NCBI RefSeq assembly: GCF_000807255.1
Contig: NZ_CP009268.1
Coordinates: 2,324,384 to 2,388,383, forward strand
Source: Clostridium pasteurianum DSM 525 = ATCC 6013
GTDB taxonomy: Bacteria; Bacillota; Clostridia; Clostridiales; Clostridiaceae
Reading direction: 5' to 3'
Length of the DNA: 64,000 nucleotides
The translations under genes and the position numbers were made by a program. The notes below the pieces were generated by a model. The model had not been told where the DNA came from. It saw only the letters and a program-made list of their open reading frames with translations, and did no database searches. This document shows, piece by piece, positions 56,115 through 64,000 of this stretch (positions are counted from its first letter, which is position 1; the number at the start of each line of letters is the position of its first letter).

Positions 56115-56317
56115 TAATATAAAATCCTACTGTACCGTATGATGAATTTAAAAGATAACCCGCTCTCAGCAGGTGGGCACTGCCTTCTTGCTTCTTGTTT
56201 TCATTTTTACAAATGAACATCATTCCACAAGAAGGGATAAGTTCCCTAAAAAAAAGTGCTGGGTCAACATAAATCCACTTCTCGAACACAGTAGGAATTT
56301 TATTTAATTGTTATTCT
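56115..56317 (-). ncRNA. ssrS: 6S RNA
   Basis: About 200 nt; ends are estimated. The closing stem TCCTACTGT/ACAGTAGGA is extended by AAAAT/ATTTT. The 5' part has TGTTCG after the stem, inner CTTCTTG/CAAGAAG pairing, and the 3' part has AGTGCCCACCTG, a sequence typical of Firmicutes 6S RNA. A TATAAT box (56329 to 56324) sits at the right distance upstream. The place next to aspS matches that of bsrA in Bacillus. 6S RNA binds and modulates the housekeeping RNA polymerase. Confidence 0.75.
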
Positions 56318-56372
56318 CTATATATTATACTATATCAATTGTTATTTTAAAATGGCAATCTATAACATTTAT

Positions 56373-58157
56373 TTAGTTTTCTTCTTTTAATACACTTATT
56401 CCCAATTCGTCAAGCTGTTTATCATCTACCACATTAGGTGCTTCTGTCATAACGCAGGCTGCATTTTGATTTTTAGGGAATGCTATAACATCTTTTATAT
56501 TTTCAGTACTTGCAAGAAACATTGTGAGTCTATCAAAGCCATAAGCTAAACCACCATGTGGAGGTGGACCATAATTAAATGCCTCCAGTAAGAAACCAAA
56601 ACTATTCCAAGCTCTCTCTTTAGTAAATCCAAGCACCTTTAACATCTTCTCCTGAAGATCTGTTTCATGTATTCTTATGCTGCCTCCACCTAATTCTTCT
56701 CCATTTAAAACTATATCATAGGCTTTAGCACGTACCCTCCCTGGATCACTTTCAAGATACTTAATATCTTCATCCATGGGCATTGTAAAAGGATGATGCT
56801 CGGCCTGAAATCTTTTTTCCTCTTCATTGTAGGATAAAAGCGGAAATTCTGTAACCCAAACAAATCTAAACTCTTTATTATTCTTTAACAGTTCCATTTC
56901 TTTTGCAAGGTGAAGTCTCAATTCTCCTAGAGACTTGAATACTATATTATCCTTATCTGCAACTATCAATATTAAATCATTAACCTTAGCATCTATAGCA
57001 GTTACTATAGACTTTAATTGCTCTTCTGTAAAAAATTTAGCTATAGGAGATTTTATCTCATTTTCTTTTACAGCTATCCATGCAAGGCCTTTTGCCTTAA
57101 AAGTTTTAACAAAATCACCCAATTTGTCTATCTGTTTTCTTCCCATACTGCCACAGCCTTCTGCTTTTATCGCTCTTACACTGCCGCCATTTTCCAATGT
57201 ATCTTTGAACACCTTAAATTCAGTATCTTTAACCACTTCGCTTAAATCATTTATTTCCATACCAAATCTTAAATCTGGCTTATCGCTCCCATACTTTTCC
57301 ATGGCAGTTTTATAGGGCATTCTCTCTATAGGAGTTTTTACATCTACTCCAGCTATCTCTTTAAATACTTTCTTTATAAGTTCTTCATTTAGTAATATAA
57401 CATCATCTTCTTCTACAAAGGAAAGCTCCATATCCACCTGAGTAAATTCCGGCTGTCTGTTTGCCCTTAAATCTTCATCTCTAAAACATTTTGCAATTTG
57501 AAAATATTTATCAAAACCTGAGACCATTAAAAGTTGTTTTAAAAGTTGTGGTGATTGAGGCAATGCATAAAATTTTCCATTGAAATTTCTACTTGGTACA
57601 AGATAATCTCTTGCTCCTTCCGGAGTACTCTTACCAAGAATTGGAGTTTCAATTTCCAAAAATCCTTTTTCATCTAAAAAATCTCTTATAACCTTTGCAG
57701 TTTTATGTCTTATCATAAATATTTTCTGCATATCAGGTCTTCTTAAGTCAAGATATCTATATTTTAATCTTATATTTTCTCCAGCATCTAAATTTTCCTT
57801 TATGTATATAGGTGGTGTTTCACTTTCAGATAGAATCTTTATATTCTCACCAAGTAATTCCACCATACCTGTTGGCATATTTTCATTAGGTGCTTCCCTT
57901 TTTACTATTTTACCAGTAACAGCTATACAATATTCTGATTTTACAGTATCAGCTTTTGTAAAGGCATCTTCATTTATTTCTTCTCCAAATACAACCTGAA
58001 GAAGTCCTGTTCTATCTCTTAAGTCCACAAAGACAAGTCCACCAAGATTTCTCTTTTTCTGAACCCATCCCATAGCTGTAATAGTATTTCCTATACTGTT
58101 TTCTCTAAGTTCACCGCACATAACAGTTCTTTTGAGACCTTTTAATGCTTCTCCCAT
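56373..58157 (-). CDS. aspS: aspartyl-tRNA synthetase
   Basis: 594 residues, the normal bacterial-type length with the GAD insertion. Class II motifs: CFRDEDLRANRQPEFTQVDME (motif 2) and GLAYGFDRLTMFLAS (motif 3); an N-terminal OB anticodon domain begins GWVQKKRNLGGLVFVDLRDR. It charges tRNA-Asp (and possibly tRNA-Asn in indirect systems). It lies 42 bases after hisS in the relA-hisS-aspS transcript. Confidence 0.97.
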   Translation of the reverse strand: MGEALKGLKRTVMCGELRENSIGNTITAMGWVQKKRNLGGLVFVDLRDRTGLLQVVFGEEINEDAFTKADTVKSEYCIAVTGKIVKREAPNENMPTGMVELLGENIKILSESETPPIYIKENLDAGENIRLKYRYLDLRRPDMQKIFMIRHKTAKVIRDFLDEKGFLEIETPILGKSTPEGARDYLVPSRNFNGKFYALPQSPQLLKQLLMVSGFDKYFQIAKCFRDEDLRANRQPEFTQVDMELSFVEEDDVILLNEELIKKVFKEIAGVDVKTPIERMPYKTAMEKYGSDKPDLRFGMEINDLSEVVKDTEFKVFKDTLENGGSVRAIKAEGCGSMGRKQIDKLGDFVKTFKAKGLAWIAVKENEIKSPIAKFFTEEQLKSIVTAIDAKVNDLILIVADKDNIVFKSLGELRLHLAKEMELLKNNKEFRFVWVTEFPLLSYNEEEKRFQAEHHPFTMPMDEDIKYLESDPGRVRAKAYDIVLNGEELGGGSIRIHETDLQEKMLKVLGFTKERAWNSFGFLLEAFNYGPPPHGGLAYGFDRLTMFLASTENIKDVIAFPKNQNAACVMTEAPNVVDDKQLDELGISVLKEEN

Positions 58158-58199
58158 TAGTACTCCTCCTAAAATAAGATTATAGAATTTTCATATAAG

Positions 58200-59447
58200 C
58201 TATTTAATTTTATCTGCAATATCCCTAAGGTCCATTATATCAATATCTATTTGCTCACCATCGCTCATTCTTTTTAATTTTGCCTTTTTTTGATCAAGTT
58301 CTGTTTCTCCAAGTACAACAGTATAGGCTGCTTCAACTTTGTTAGAATATTTCATTTGACCTTTTACATTTCTAGACATGTGATTACATTCACATTTTAT
58401 ACCTTTTTCCCTCAATCCATTTACAATTTTTAGAGATTCTATTTTACTTGCTTCATCCATAGATGCAATATATAAATCTATATAATTAGGTTTTGGTATT
58501 TCTATTCCCTCTTCTTCTAAAGTAAGTATAAGTCTTTCAAGTCCCATACCAAATCCTACTGCTGGCATCTCTGGTCCGCCTACTTCCTGAATAAGCCCAT
58601 CATATCTTCCTCCACCACAAACAGTAATATCTTTATTTATAATTTCAAATACAGTTTTTGTATAGTAATCAAGACCTCTTACTATAAGCGGATCTATCTT
58701 AAATTCTATTCCAAGAGCAGTTAAATAGTTTTTCAGCTTATCAAAATGATCTTTACAATCATCACATACGTAATCAAGAATAATCGGTGCACCTTCCACA
58801 ATCTTCTTACAATTTTTATTTTTACAATCCAATATTCTCATAGGATTTTTTTCAAATCTAGATTTACATACATCACACAGATCATCATAATTTTTCTTTA
58901 AGTATGATTTTAAAGCATCATTGTAGTTCTTTCTACACTTAGGACATCCAATATTGTTTATATTTAATTTTAAACCTTTTATACCAAATTCTCTAAAAGC
59001 CCTCATGGCAAGACTTATTATTTCTGCATCTAAAGAGGCCTCTTTAGATCCAAAAATCTCCACACCAAACTGATGGTGTTCTCTAAGTCTTCCCTTTTGC
59101 ACATTTTCATATCTGAATACAGGTGTAAAATAATATAATTTAGTTGGTTGTGCTTCATTAAAAAGTGAATTTTCAACAAAAGCTCTTACTGCTGGTGAAG
59201 TTCCTTCCGGCTTAAGAGTTACACTTCTTCCGCCTTTATCTTCAAAAGTATACATCTCCTTTTGTACTACATCCGTAGTATCCCCTACTCCTCTTTCGAA
59301 TAATTCAGTACTTTCAAAAGCGGGAGTTCTTATCTCACGACAAGCATAAGTTTCAGCAATACCTTTTAATTTATTTTCTATATAATGCCACTTATATGCA
59401 TTTTGTGGCAGCATATCTTTTGTACCTTTTGGTGCTTGAATTGACAT
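58200..59447 (-). CDS. hisS: histidyl-tRNA synthetase
   Basis: 415 residues. Class II motifs: [10 protein letters not shown] at the start, RPEG-type [12 protein letters not shown] (motif 2 region), the HisA motif [11 protein letters not shown], and [13 protein letters not shown] (motif 3), with a C-terminal anticodon domain. A CxxC group ([24 protein letters not shown]) forms the zinc-binding-like insertion often seen in clostridia. It is followed closely by aspS. Confidence 0.97.
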   Translation of the reverse strand: MSIQAPKGTKDMLPQNAYKWHYIENKLKGIAETYACREIRTPAFESTELFERGVGDTTDVVQKEMYTFEDKGGRSVTLKPEGTSPAVRAFVENSLFNEAQPTKLYYFTPVFRYENVQKGRLREHHQFGVEIFGSKEASLDAEIISLAMRAFREFGIKGLKLNINNIGCPKCRKNYNDALKSYLKKNYDDLCDVCKSRFEKNPMRILDCKNKNCKKIVEGAPIILDYVCDDCKDHFDKLKNYLTALGIEFKIDPLIVRGLDYYTKTVFEIINKDITVCGGGRYDGLIQEVGGPEMPAVGFGMGLERLILTLEEEGIEIPKPNYIDLYIASMDEASKIESLKIVNGLREKGIKCECNHMSRNVKGQMKYSNKVEAAYTVVLGETELDQKKAKLKRMSDGEQIDIDIMDLRDIADKIK

Positions 59448-59459
59448 TTTAAGTCCTCC

Positions 59460-60884
59460 TTAACTATATAATTCATTTAGAAATTCTATTTTACTTTTAA
59501 CTTTTTCTTCTATTCTTTTAGTATACTCTCTTATATCCTTTAAATTTGGAAATCTCTCCAATCTATTTTCATCTAAAAATATAATTTTAGAAACTGCATT
59601 AGCACCTATTCCTATGATAGTCTGTCTTTCCTCAATCATTTCTACATTATAAATACATTCCTTACCAGGAATTGAGTAGCCAACATTCTCCATATGGCCC
59701 ACCATATTCTTTTGCCTATACATATAATAGGGTTTAAGATTTAGCTTCCTTGAAAGCTTGACTGTTTCATTATACATTTTATCCAGTTCATCAGTTGATG
59801 CTATTTTCATCTCAATATTATTTAAAATATTTTGATGCAGCTTTGAACCTCTTTTTAAAGACATACCATGAACAGTTAAGCTTTCTGGACTTAACTGTAA
59901 AATCTCATTACAAGTATATTTAATTTCCTTTAAATTTTCTCCGGGAAGTCCAACAATTATATCTACATTTATATTATTAAATCCCAAGTTTCTAGCAAGC
60001 TTAAATTTATCTATCATATCTTTAGAATTATGACCTCTTCCTATGAGTTTGAGAGTGGAATCATTCATAGTTTGAGGATTTATACTTATTCTTTGAACTT
60101 TAAATTTTTTTAATATATTAAGCTTTCTTTCATTAATGCTATCTGGTCTGCCACATTCTACAGTAAATTCCTTTACATTGTTGTTTACTATAAAATTATT
60201 ATATATTTTCATCATAGTATCATGAAATTGATAGTTATCTATAGATGTAGGAGTTCCCCCTCCAAAATATACACATTCAATATTGAGATTTTTACTTTTA
60301 ATATATTCTGCTATTCTATCCATCTCATAATACATTGCCTTTAAATAATCCTCCACTATATTCTTACAGTTTTTTATTGTATCAGAAATAAAACTGCAAT
60401 AAAGACACCTAGTTGGACAAAAAGGCATACCTATATATATACTTATACTTTTACTCTTTTTATTCACAAAAGTTTTTTCAATTTTCGCTACATCTATGCA
60501 AAGATTTATTTTATCTTCTCTTGTCAAGCTATGATGCTTAAAATATTTCTTAATCTGTTCTGTGGTTTTGCCATCTTTCAATAATCTTAATACTATTTTA
60601 GTAGGTCTTATTCCCACAAGAGTCCCCCATGGAAAATTTTTCCCTGTAACTTTACTTAAGTGCCTATATAAAATCTTTTTCACATTTTCTTTTTCTGTCA
60701 GTTCTTTTTCATATTTATAAATTTCACATATACTACCCTGTGAAACTTCTATACTATCCATTTTAACAACCAGCTTATAGTCATATTTACTGTCATTGAC
60801 AAATTTTACTTCATCATAAAACAAATGAAATACATTATATATTTCATATTTAAACTTTTCATCAGCAACTTTTATTTTAGCCAT
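59460..60884 (-). CDS. hemZ: HemZ-type oxygen-independent coproporphyrinogen III dehydrogenase family protein
   Basis: 474 residues from MAKIKVADEK (ribosome site TGGAGAT). An N-terminal domain of about 140 residues with GKNFPWGTLVGIRPTKIVLRLL is specific to HemZ, followed by a radical SAM core with C156, C160, C163 in PFCPTRCLYCSF, then GGGTPTS, NPQTMND and VGLPGE. It may take part in haem/porphyrin synthesis, but clostridial HemZ may instead be an HemW-like haem handler. Fourth-to-fifth gene in the relA operon. Confidence 0.9.
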   Translation of the reverse strand: MAKIKVADEKFKYEIYNVFHLFYDEVKFVNDSKYDYKLVVKMDSIEVSQGSICEIYKYEKELTEKENVKKILYRHLSKVTGKNFPWGTLVGIRPTKIVLRLLKDGKTTEQIKKYFKHHSLTREDKINLCIDVAKIEKTFVNKKSKSISIYIGMPFCPTRCLYCSFISDTIKNCKNIVEDYLKAMYYEMDRIAEYIKSKNLNIECVYFGGGTPTSIDNYQFHDTMMKIYNNFIVNNNVKEFTVECGRPDSINERKLNILKKFKVQRISINPQTMNDSTLKLIGRGHNSKDMIDKFKLARNLGFNNINVDIIVGLPGENLKEIKYTCNEILQLSPESLTVHGMSLKRGSKLHQNILNNIEMKIASTDELDKMYNETVKLSRKLNLKPYYMYRQKNMVGHMENVGYSIPGKECIYNVEMIEERQTIIGIGANAVSKIIFLDENRLERFPNLKDIREYTKRIEEKVKSKIEFLNELYS

Positions 60885-60941
60885 ATTATCTCCACTAATT
60901 TCCAACTTTGAATATTTAAAAAGCAATTAAATAATAGCAAT

Positions 60942-61541
60942 CTATAAAAAAGGATTGTTATTTCTTTCAAAGGCTATGCTGGATTTCGGACCATGACCTG
61001 GATAAACTACTGTATCATCTGGCAGTGTTAACAATTTATTTTTTATACTTTTTATTATACTCTCAAAATTTCCACCTTGAAAATCTGTTCTTCCAATAGA
61101 TCTTTGAAACAGAGTATCACCAGTAAAAACCACATTACCTATTAAAAAACACATACCTCCAGGTGTGTGTCCTGGTGTCTCTATACATTTAATTTCATAG
61201 TTTCCAAAATGAAGTACATCACCTTCTTTAAGAAATTTATCTCCATTCTCATTTTCATTTCCATAAATAGGCACCTTTTTCTTTATAAACTCTGCATCTT
61301 TTTCATTTATATATACATTGCACTTAAATTCGTTTCTAAGTTCACTTACTGCCCCAGTATGATCTGCATGTCCGTGAGTCAATAAAATCATTTTAACTTT
61401 TGCCTTTAAGGATTTTATATTATCTATAAGAATGTTTGCATCCCCGCCGGGATCAATAACTGCAGCTTCACCAGAAGTTTCATCCAATAAAATATAACAA
61501 TTGGCATCATAAATGCCTGCAGGTATAATATTAATTTTCAT
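60942..61541 (-). CDS. metallo-beta-lactamase-fold hydrolase (YcbL/YqgX-like)
   Basis: 199 residues from MKINIIPAGIYDANCYILLDE. Glyoxalase-II-type zinc motif LLTHGHADHTGA, then PGHTPGGMCFLI, FTGDTLFQRSIGRTDF and YPGHGPKSS. Similar small proteins hydrolyse glutathione or bacillithiol thioesters; the substrate here is not known. The ribosome site AGGAGG overlaps the relA stop, giving tight coupling. Confidence 0.9.
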   Translation of the reverse strand: MKINIIPAGIYDANCYILLDETSGEAAVIDPGGDANILIDNIKSLKAKVKMILLTHGHADHTGAVSELRNEFKCNVYINEKDAEFIKKKVPIYGNENENGDKFLKEGDVLHFGNYEIKCIETPGHTPGGMCFLIGNVVFTGDTLFQRSIGRTDFQGGNFESIIKSIKNKLLTLPDDTVVYPGHGPKSSIAFERNNNPFL

Positions 61542-61551
61542 AGTAATCCTC

Positions 61552-63762
61552 CTAACTTTTCGTTCTATATACTTCCATAACACCTTTTAGTTTTTTTATG
61601 TTTCTCATAATTATATCTAAATGCCCTATATCAACTATTTTAACTTTAAAAGTAATGAAAGCTATATCGCCCTTCACCGCTTTTGCACTCATAGATTGAA
61701 TATTTGTATCCATAGAGTTTAGTATTTCCATTATATCCGTCAAAAGTCTAGGTCTGTCATCTGCCTTTATCTGTATTTCTGCAATATAAGCTTCATTTCC
61801 ATTTCCCCACGCCACTTCAACTATTCTGCCAGGATCCTGTTTTATTAAATTATTGGCATTTTCACAGTCTTTTCTGTGGATAGATACACCCCTCCCTTTG
61901 GTTATATAACCTATAATATCATCACCAGGAACAGGATTACAGCATCTAGAAAATCTTACGAGTATATCTGTTTCTCCTTTTACGGTAACTCCAGGATTAT
62001 AACTCTTTCTTGCTTTTTCTTTTCTATTTTCCTTGTTTATATGATCTTTTATGTCCTTTAAAGCTGATTCTTCTTCATCTGAAGCATTTTTCCCTTGAAT
62101 ATTTTCCTTCAATTTCGATACTAACAATGAAGGTGAGGTAGTACCAATAGCTATGGAAACATAGAGATCTTCTATACTATTGAGATTGTTTTTCTTTAAA
62201 ATTGATTCTAAACCAATTTCTTTTATAAATTCAGCAAAATTATGTCCTTGTTTTTTTGCTTCCTTCTCTACAATTTCTTTTCCCCTAGTTATATTTTCCT
62301 CTCTTTTAGCTTTTTTAAACCAGGCCTTTATTTTAATCTTTGCCTGGTTACTTTTAACACTGTTAAGCCACTGGATATTAGGTCCTTTATCTATTCCAGA
62401 AGTTAAAACTTCTACTATCTCACCCGTTTTGAGTTTATAATCTAAAGGAACTATTCTGCCGTTTACTTTGGCACCTACACACCTATTTCCTATATCTGTA
62501 TGGATTTTATAAGCAAAATCCACTGGTGTAGCTTCTGAAGGTAAACTGATAACAGATCCCTTAGGTGTAAATACAAAGACTTCATCCTCGAATAAATCTA
62601 TCTTAAAATTTTCCATAAATTCTTCCGGATTAGTAGTTTCTTTCTGCCAATCCAACATTTCTCTTACCCAAGTAAGTTTTGTATCAAAATCTGCCTTTTC
62701 TATTTCTACACCTTTATTATCTGTTCCCTCTACTATTCCCTCTTTATACTTCCAGTGAGCTGCAATACCATATTCAGCGGTCTTATGCATTTCATAAGTT
62801 CTTATTTGAATTTCAAAAGACTTTCCTTGAGGTCCTATAACTGTAGAGTGAAGAGACTGATACATATTAGGCTTAGGCATAGCAATGTAATCCTTAAATC
62901 TTCCCGGTATAGGTTTATACATTGTATGGACTATTCCAAGAACTGTATAACACTCTCTTATATCATTAACTAGTATCCTTATGGCCGTCAAATCAAATAT
63001 CTGATCTAAAGTCTTATTTTTATTTACCATCTTTCTGTATATACTATAAAAATGTTTAGGTCTTCCATCAATATCTGCCATTATATTAGCATCTTCCAAA
63101 TTTTTATAAAGTTCACTAATTATGCCCCTTATATATTCTTCTCTTTCCACTCTTTTTTCTGCTATATCATCTACTAATTCATAGTACTCATTAGGTTTTA
63201 TATATCTAAAAGCCAAGTCTTCTAATTCCCACTTTATTTTTGAAATACCAAGCCTGTGAGCTAGGGGAGCAAATATATCCAGAGTTTCTTTTGCCTTTTC
63301 CTTTTGTTTGCTAGCAGACATATATTTTAAAGTTCTCATATTATGTAATCTATCTGATAATTTTATTAATATAACTCTTATATCCTTTGCCATTGCAAGT
63401 AACATTTTTCTCACATTATCTGCCTGCTGTTCTTCTTTAGTCTTATAACTTATTTTACCTAGCTTTGTTACACCTTCAACTAAGTTTGCCACTTCACCAT
63501 TAAATTCTCTTGTAAGATCCTCATGAGTATATTCCGTATCTTCTATAACATCATGAAGAAGCCCAGCTGCTATAGTATTTTGGTCCATGCCCATCTCTGC
63601 TAAAATACATGCTACCTCTTCTGGATGTATAATATAAGGTTCTCCAGATTCTCTTTTCTGTTTTTTATGGGCATTCATAGCGAAATTATAAGCTTTATTA
63701 ATAAAATTTTTATCAACATTATAACAGTATTTATCTATCGTTTCCATTAGCTTGCTAAGCAT
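61552..63762 (-). CDS. relA: bifunctional (p)ppGpp synthetase/hydrolase
   Basis: 736 residues, full length. N-terminal HD hydrolase (HDVIEDTEYT, residues 70-79, active pattern), synthetase domain with RILVNDIRECYTVLGIVHTMY and MYQSLHSTVIGPQG, TGS domain (EVFVFTPKGSVISLP), and C-terminal ACT domain. It makes and breaks the stringent alarmone. It starts an operon relA-MBL-hemZ-hisS-aspS and follows apt, as in other Firmicutes. Confidence 0.96.
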   Translation of the reverse strand: MLSKLMETIDKYCYNVDKNFINKAYNFAMNAHKKQKRESGEPYIIHPEEVACILAEMGMDQNTIAAGLLHDVIEDTEYTHEDLTREFNGEVANLVEGVTKLGKISYKTKEEQQADNVRKMLLAMAKDIRVILIKLSDRLHNMRTLKYMSASKQKEKAKETLDIFAPLAHRLGISKIKWELEDLAFRYIKPNEYYELVDDIAEKRVEREEYIRGIISELYKNLEDANIMADIDGRPKHFYSIYRKMVNKNKTLDQIFDLTAIRILVNDIRECYTVLGIVHTMYKPIPGRFKDYIAMPKPNMYQSLHSTVIGPQGKSFEIQIRTYEMHKTAEYGIAAHWKYKEGIVEGTDNKGVEIEKADFDTKLTWVREMLDWQKETTNPEEFMENFKIDLFEDEVFVFTPKGSVISLPSEATPVDFAYKIHTDIGNRCVGAKVNGRIVPLDYKLKTGEIVEVLTSGIDKGPNIQWLNSVKSNQAKIKIKAWFKKAKREENITRGKEIVEKEAKKQGHNFAEFIKEIGLESILKKNNLNSIEDLYVSIAIGTTSPSLLVSKLKENIQGKNASDEEESALKDIKDHINKENRKEKARKSYNPGVTVKGETDILVRFSRCCNPVPGDDIIGYITKGRGVSIHRKDCENANNLIKQDPGRIVEVAWGNGNEAYIAEIQIKADDRPRLLTDIMEILNSMDTNIQSMSAKAVKGDIAFITFKVKIVDIGHLDIIMRNIKKLKGVMEVYRTKS

Positions 63763-63785
63763 TGATTTCTCTCCCTAAAATCAAA

Positions 63786-63805
63786 GGCTGGTTATTACAC
63801 CAGCC
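63786..63805 (-). terminator. hairpin between apt and relA
   Basis: GGCTGG and CCAGCC around an 8-base loop, with a short T-rich tail on the minus strand. It may end or attenuate the apt transcript. Confidence 0.6.
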
Positions 63806-63887
63806 AAATTATTTTACTATAATTATATATTATTATGTAATACTTTGCAATTTAAAATTAGGCTTTAGTGGTTTTATTTGTCTTAAC

Positions 63888-64000
63888 TTAAAATTCATAC
63901 TTAATAAGTGAATCTACATCATATTTTTTCAATTTTTCTCTTCCATTAAGACCAGTAAGTTCTATTAGAAAATTTATAGAAACTACTTCTCCACCTAGTT
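63888..64000 (-). CDS. apt: adenine phosphoribosyltransferase, C-terminal end (cut by window edge)
   Basis: The last 37 codons read [20 protein letters not shown] and end [11 protein letters not shown], the C terminus of Apt, which salvages adenine to AMP. Order apt-relA is conserved in Firmicutes and supports the call. The catalytic part is outside the window. Confidence 0.88.
   Translation of the reverse strand, partial: LGGEVVSINFLIELTGLNGREKLKKYDVDSLIKYEF

Overview
The window is chromosomal DNA from a low-GC, spore-forming-type anaerobe of the genus Clostridium (sensu stricto). Evidence: very AT-rich sequence, strong AGGAGG-type ribosome sites, rubrerythrin, a GlgC/GlgD pair, AddAB, HemZ, DUF1540 and lmo0937 small proteins, and the Firmicutes order apt-relA-(MBL)-hemZ-hisS-aspS-6S RNA. 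The species cannot be fixed from the sequence alone. No rRNA, tRNA or CRISPR array is visible.

Layout. 1-5.9 kb: start of exoA (cut by the window), an MntR-type metal regulator, three small proteins, then the glycogen operon glgC-glgD-glgA. 6-18 kb: signal peptidase, YhaM nuclease, lmo0937 protein, a polyamine-type ABC operon potABCD ending in an N-acyl-D-amino-acid deacylase-like gene, an alpha/beta hydrolase, an M29 aminopeptidase, rubrerythrin, a HAD phosphatase and one IS200-type insertion. 18-27 kb: a 1244-residue triple-repeat multicopper oxidase, an MFS transporter, MgtC, a thioredoxin-like ferredoxin, a radical SAM protein, an acetyltransferase and a 3-hydroxyisobutyrate-dehydrogenase-family enzyme.

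27.5-42 kb is the most unusual part: two separate nitrogenase-like NifD/NifK-type pairs with no NifH, NifB or NifE/N nearby. The first has a strong promoter and a 240-nt leader ending in a terminator (likely attenuation or riboswitch control). The second is diverged and has lost the cofactor-ligand cysteine. Between them lie dihydrofolate reductase, acylphosphatase, VanZ, a Ca-type P-ATPase, an orphan metal-chelate binding lipoprotein, a Tyr-rich protein with two molybdate-binding Mop domains, an aldo/keto reductase behind a perfect 24-bp palindrome, and a glyoxalase-fold protein. The metal-binding genes suggest a link to Mo/Fe metabolism, but this is inference.

42-64 kb is mostly housekeeping: AlaX tRNA editing, AddAB recombination helicase-nuclease, glyA, a two-subunit ThrE-like exporter, a 6S RNA gene on the minus strand, aspS, hisS, hemZ, a metallo-hydrolase, relA and the end of apt. 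Three copies of an unidentified 80-90-nt element, each in the orientation of the downstream transporter operon (pot once, thrE-like twice in tandem), are a candidate for an undescribed structured RNA or a clostridial repeat.
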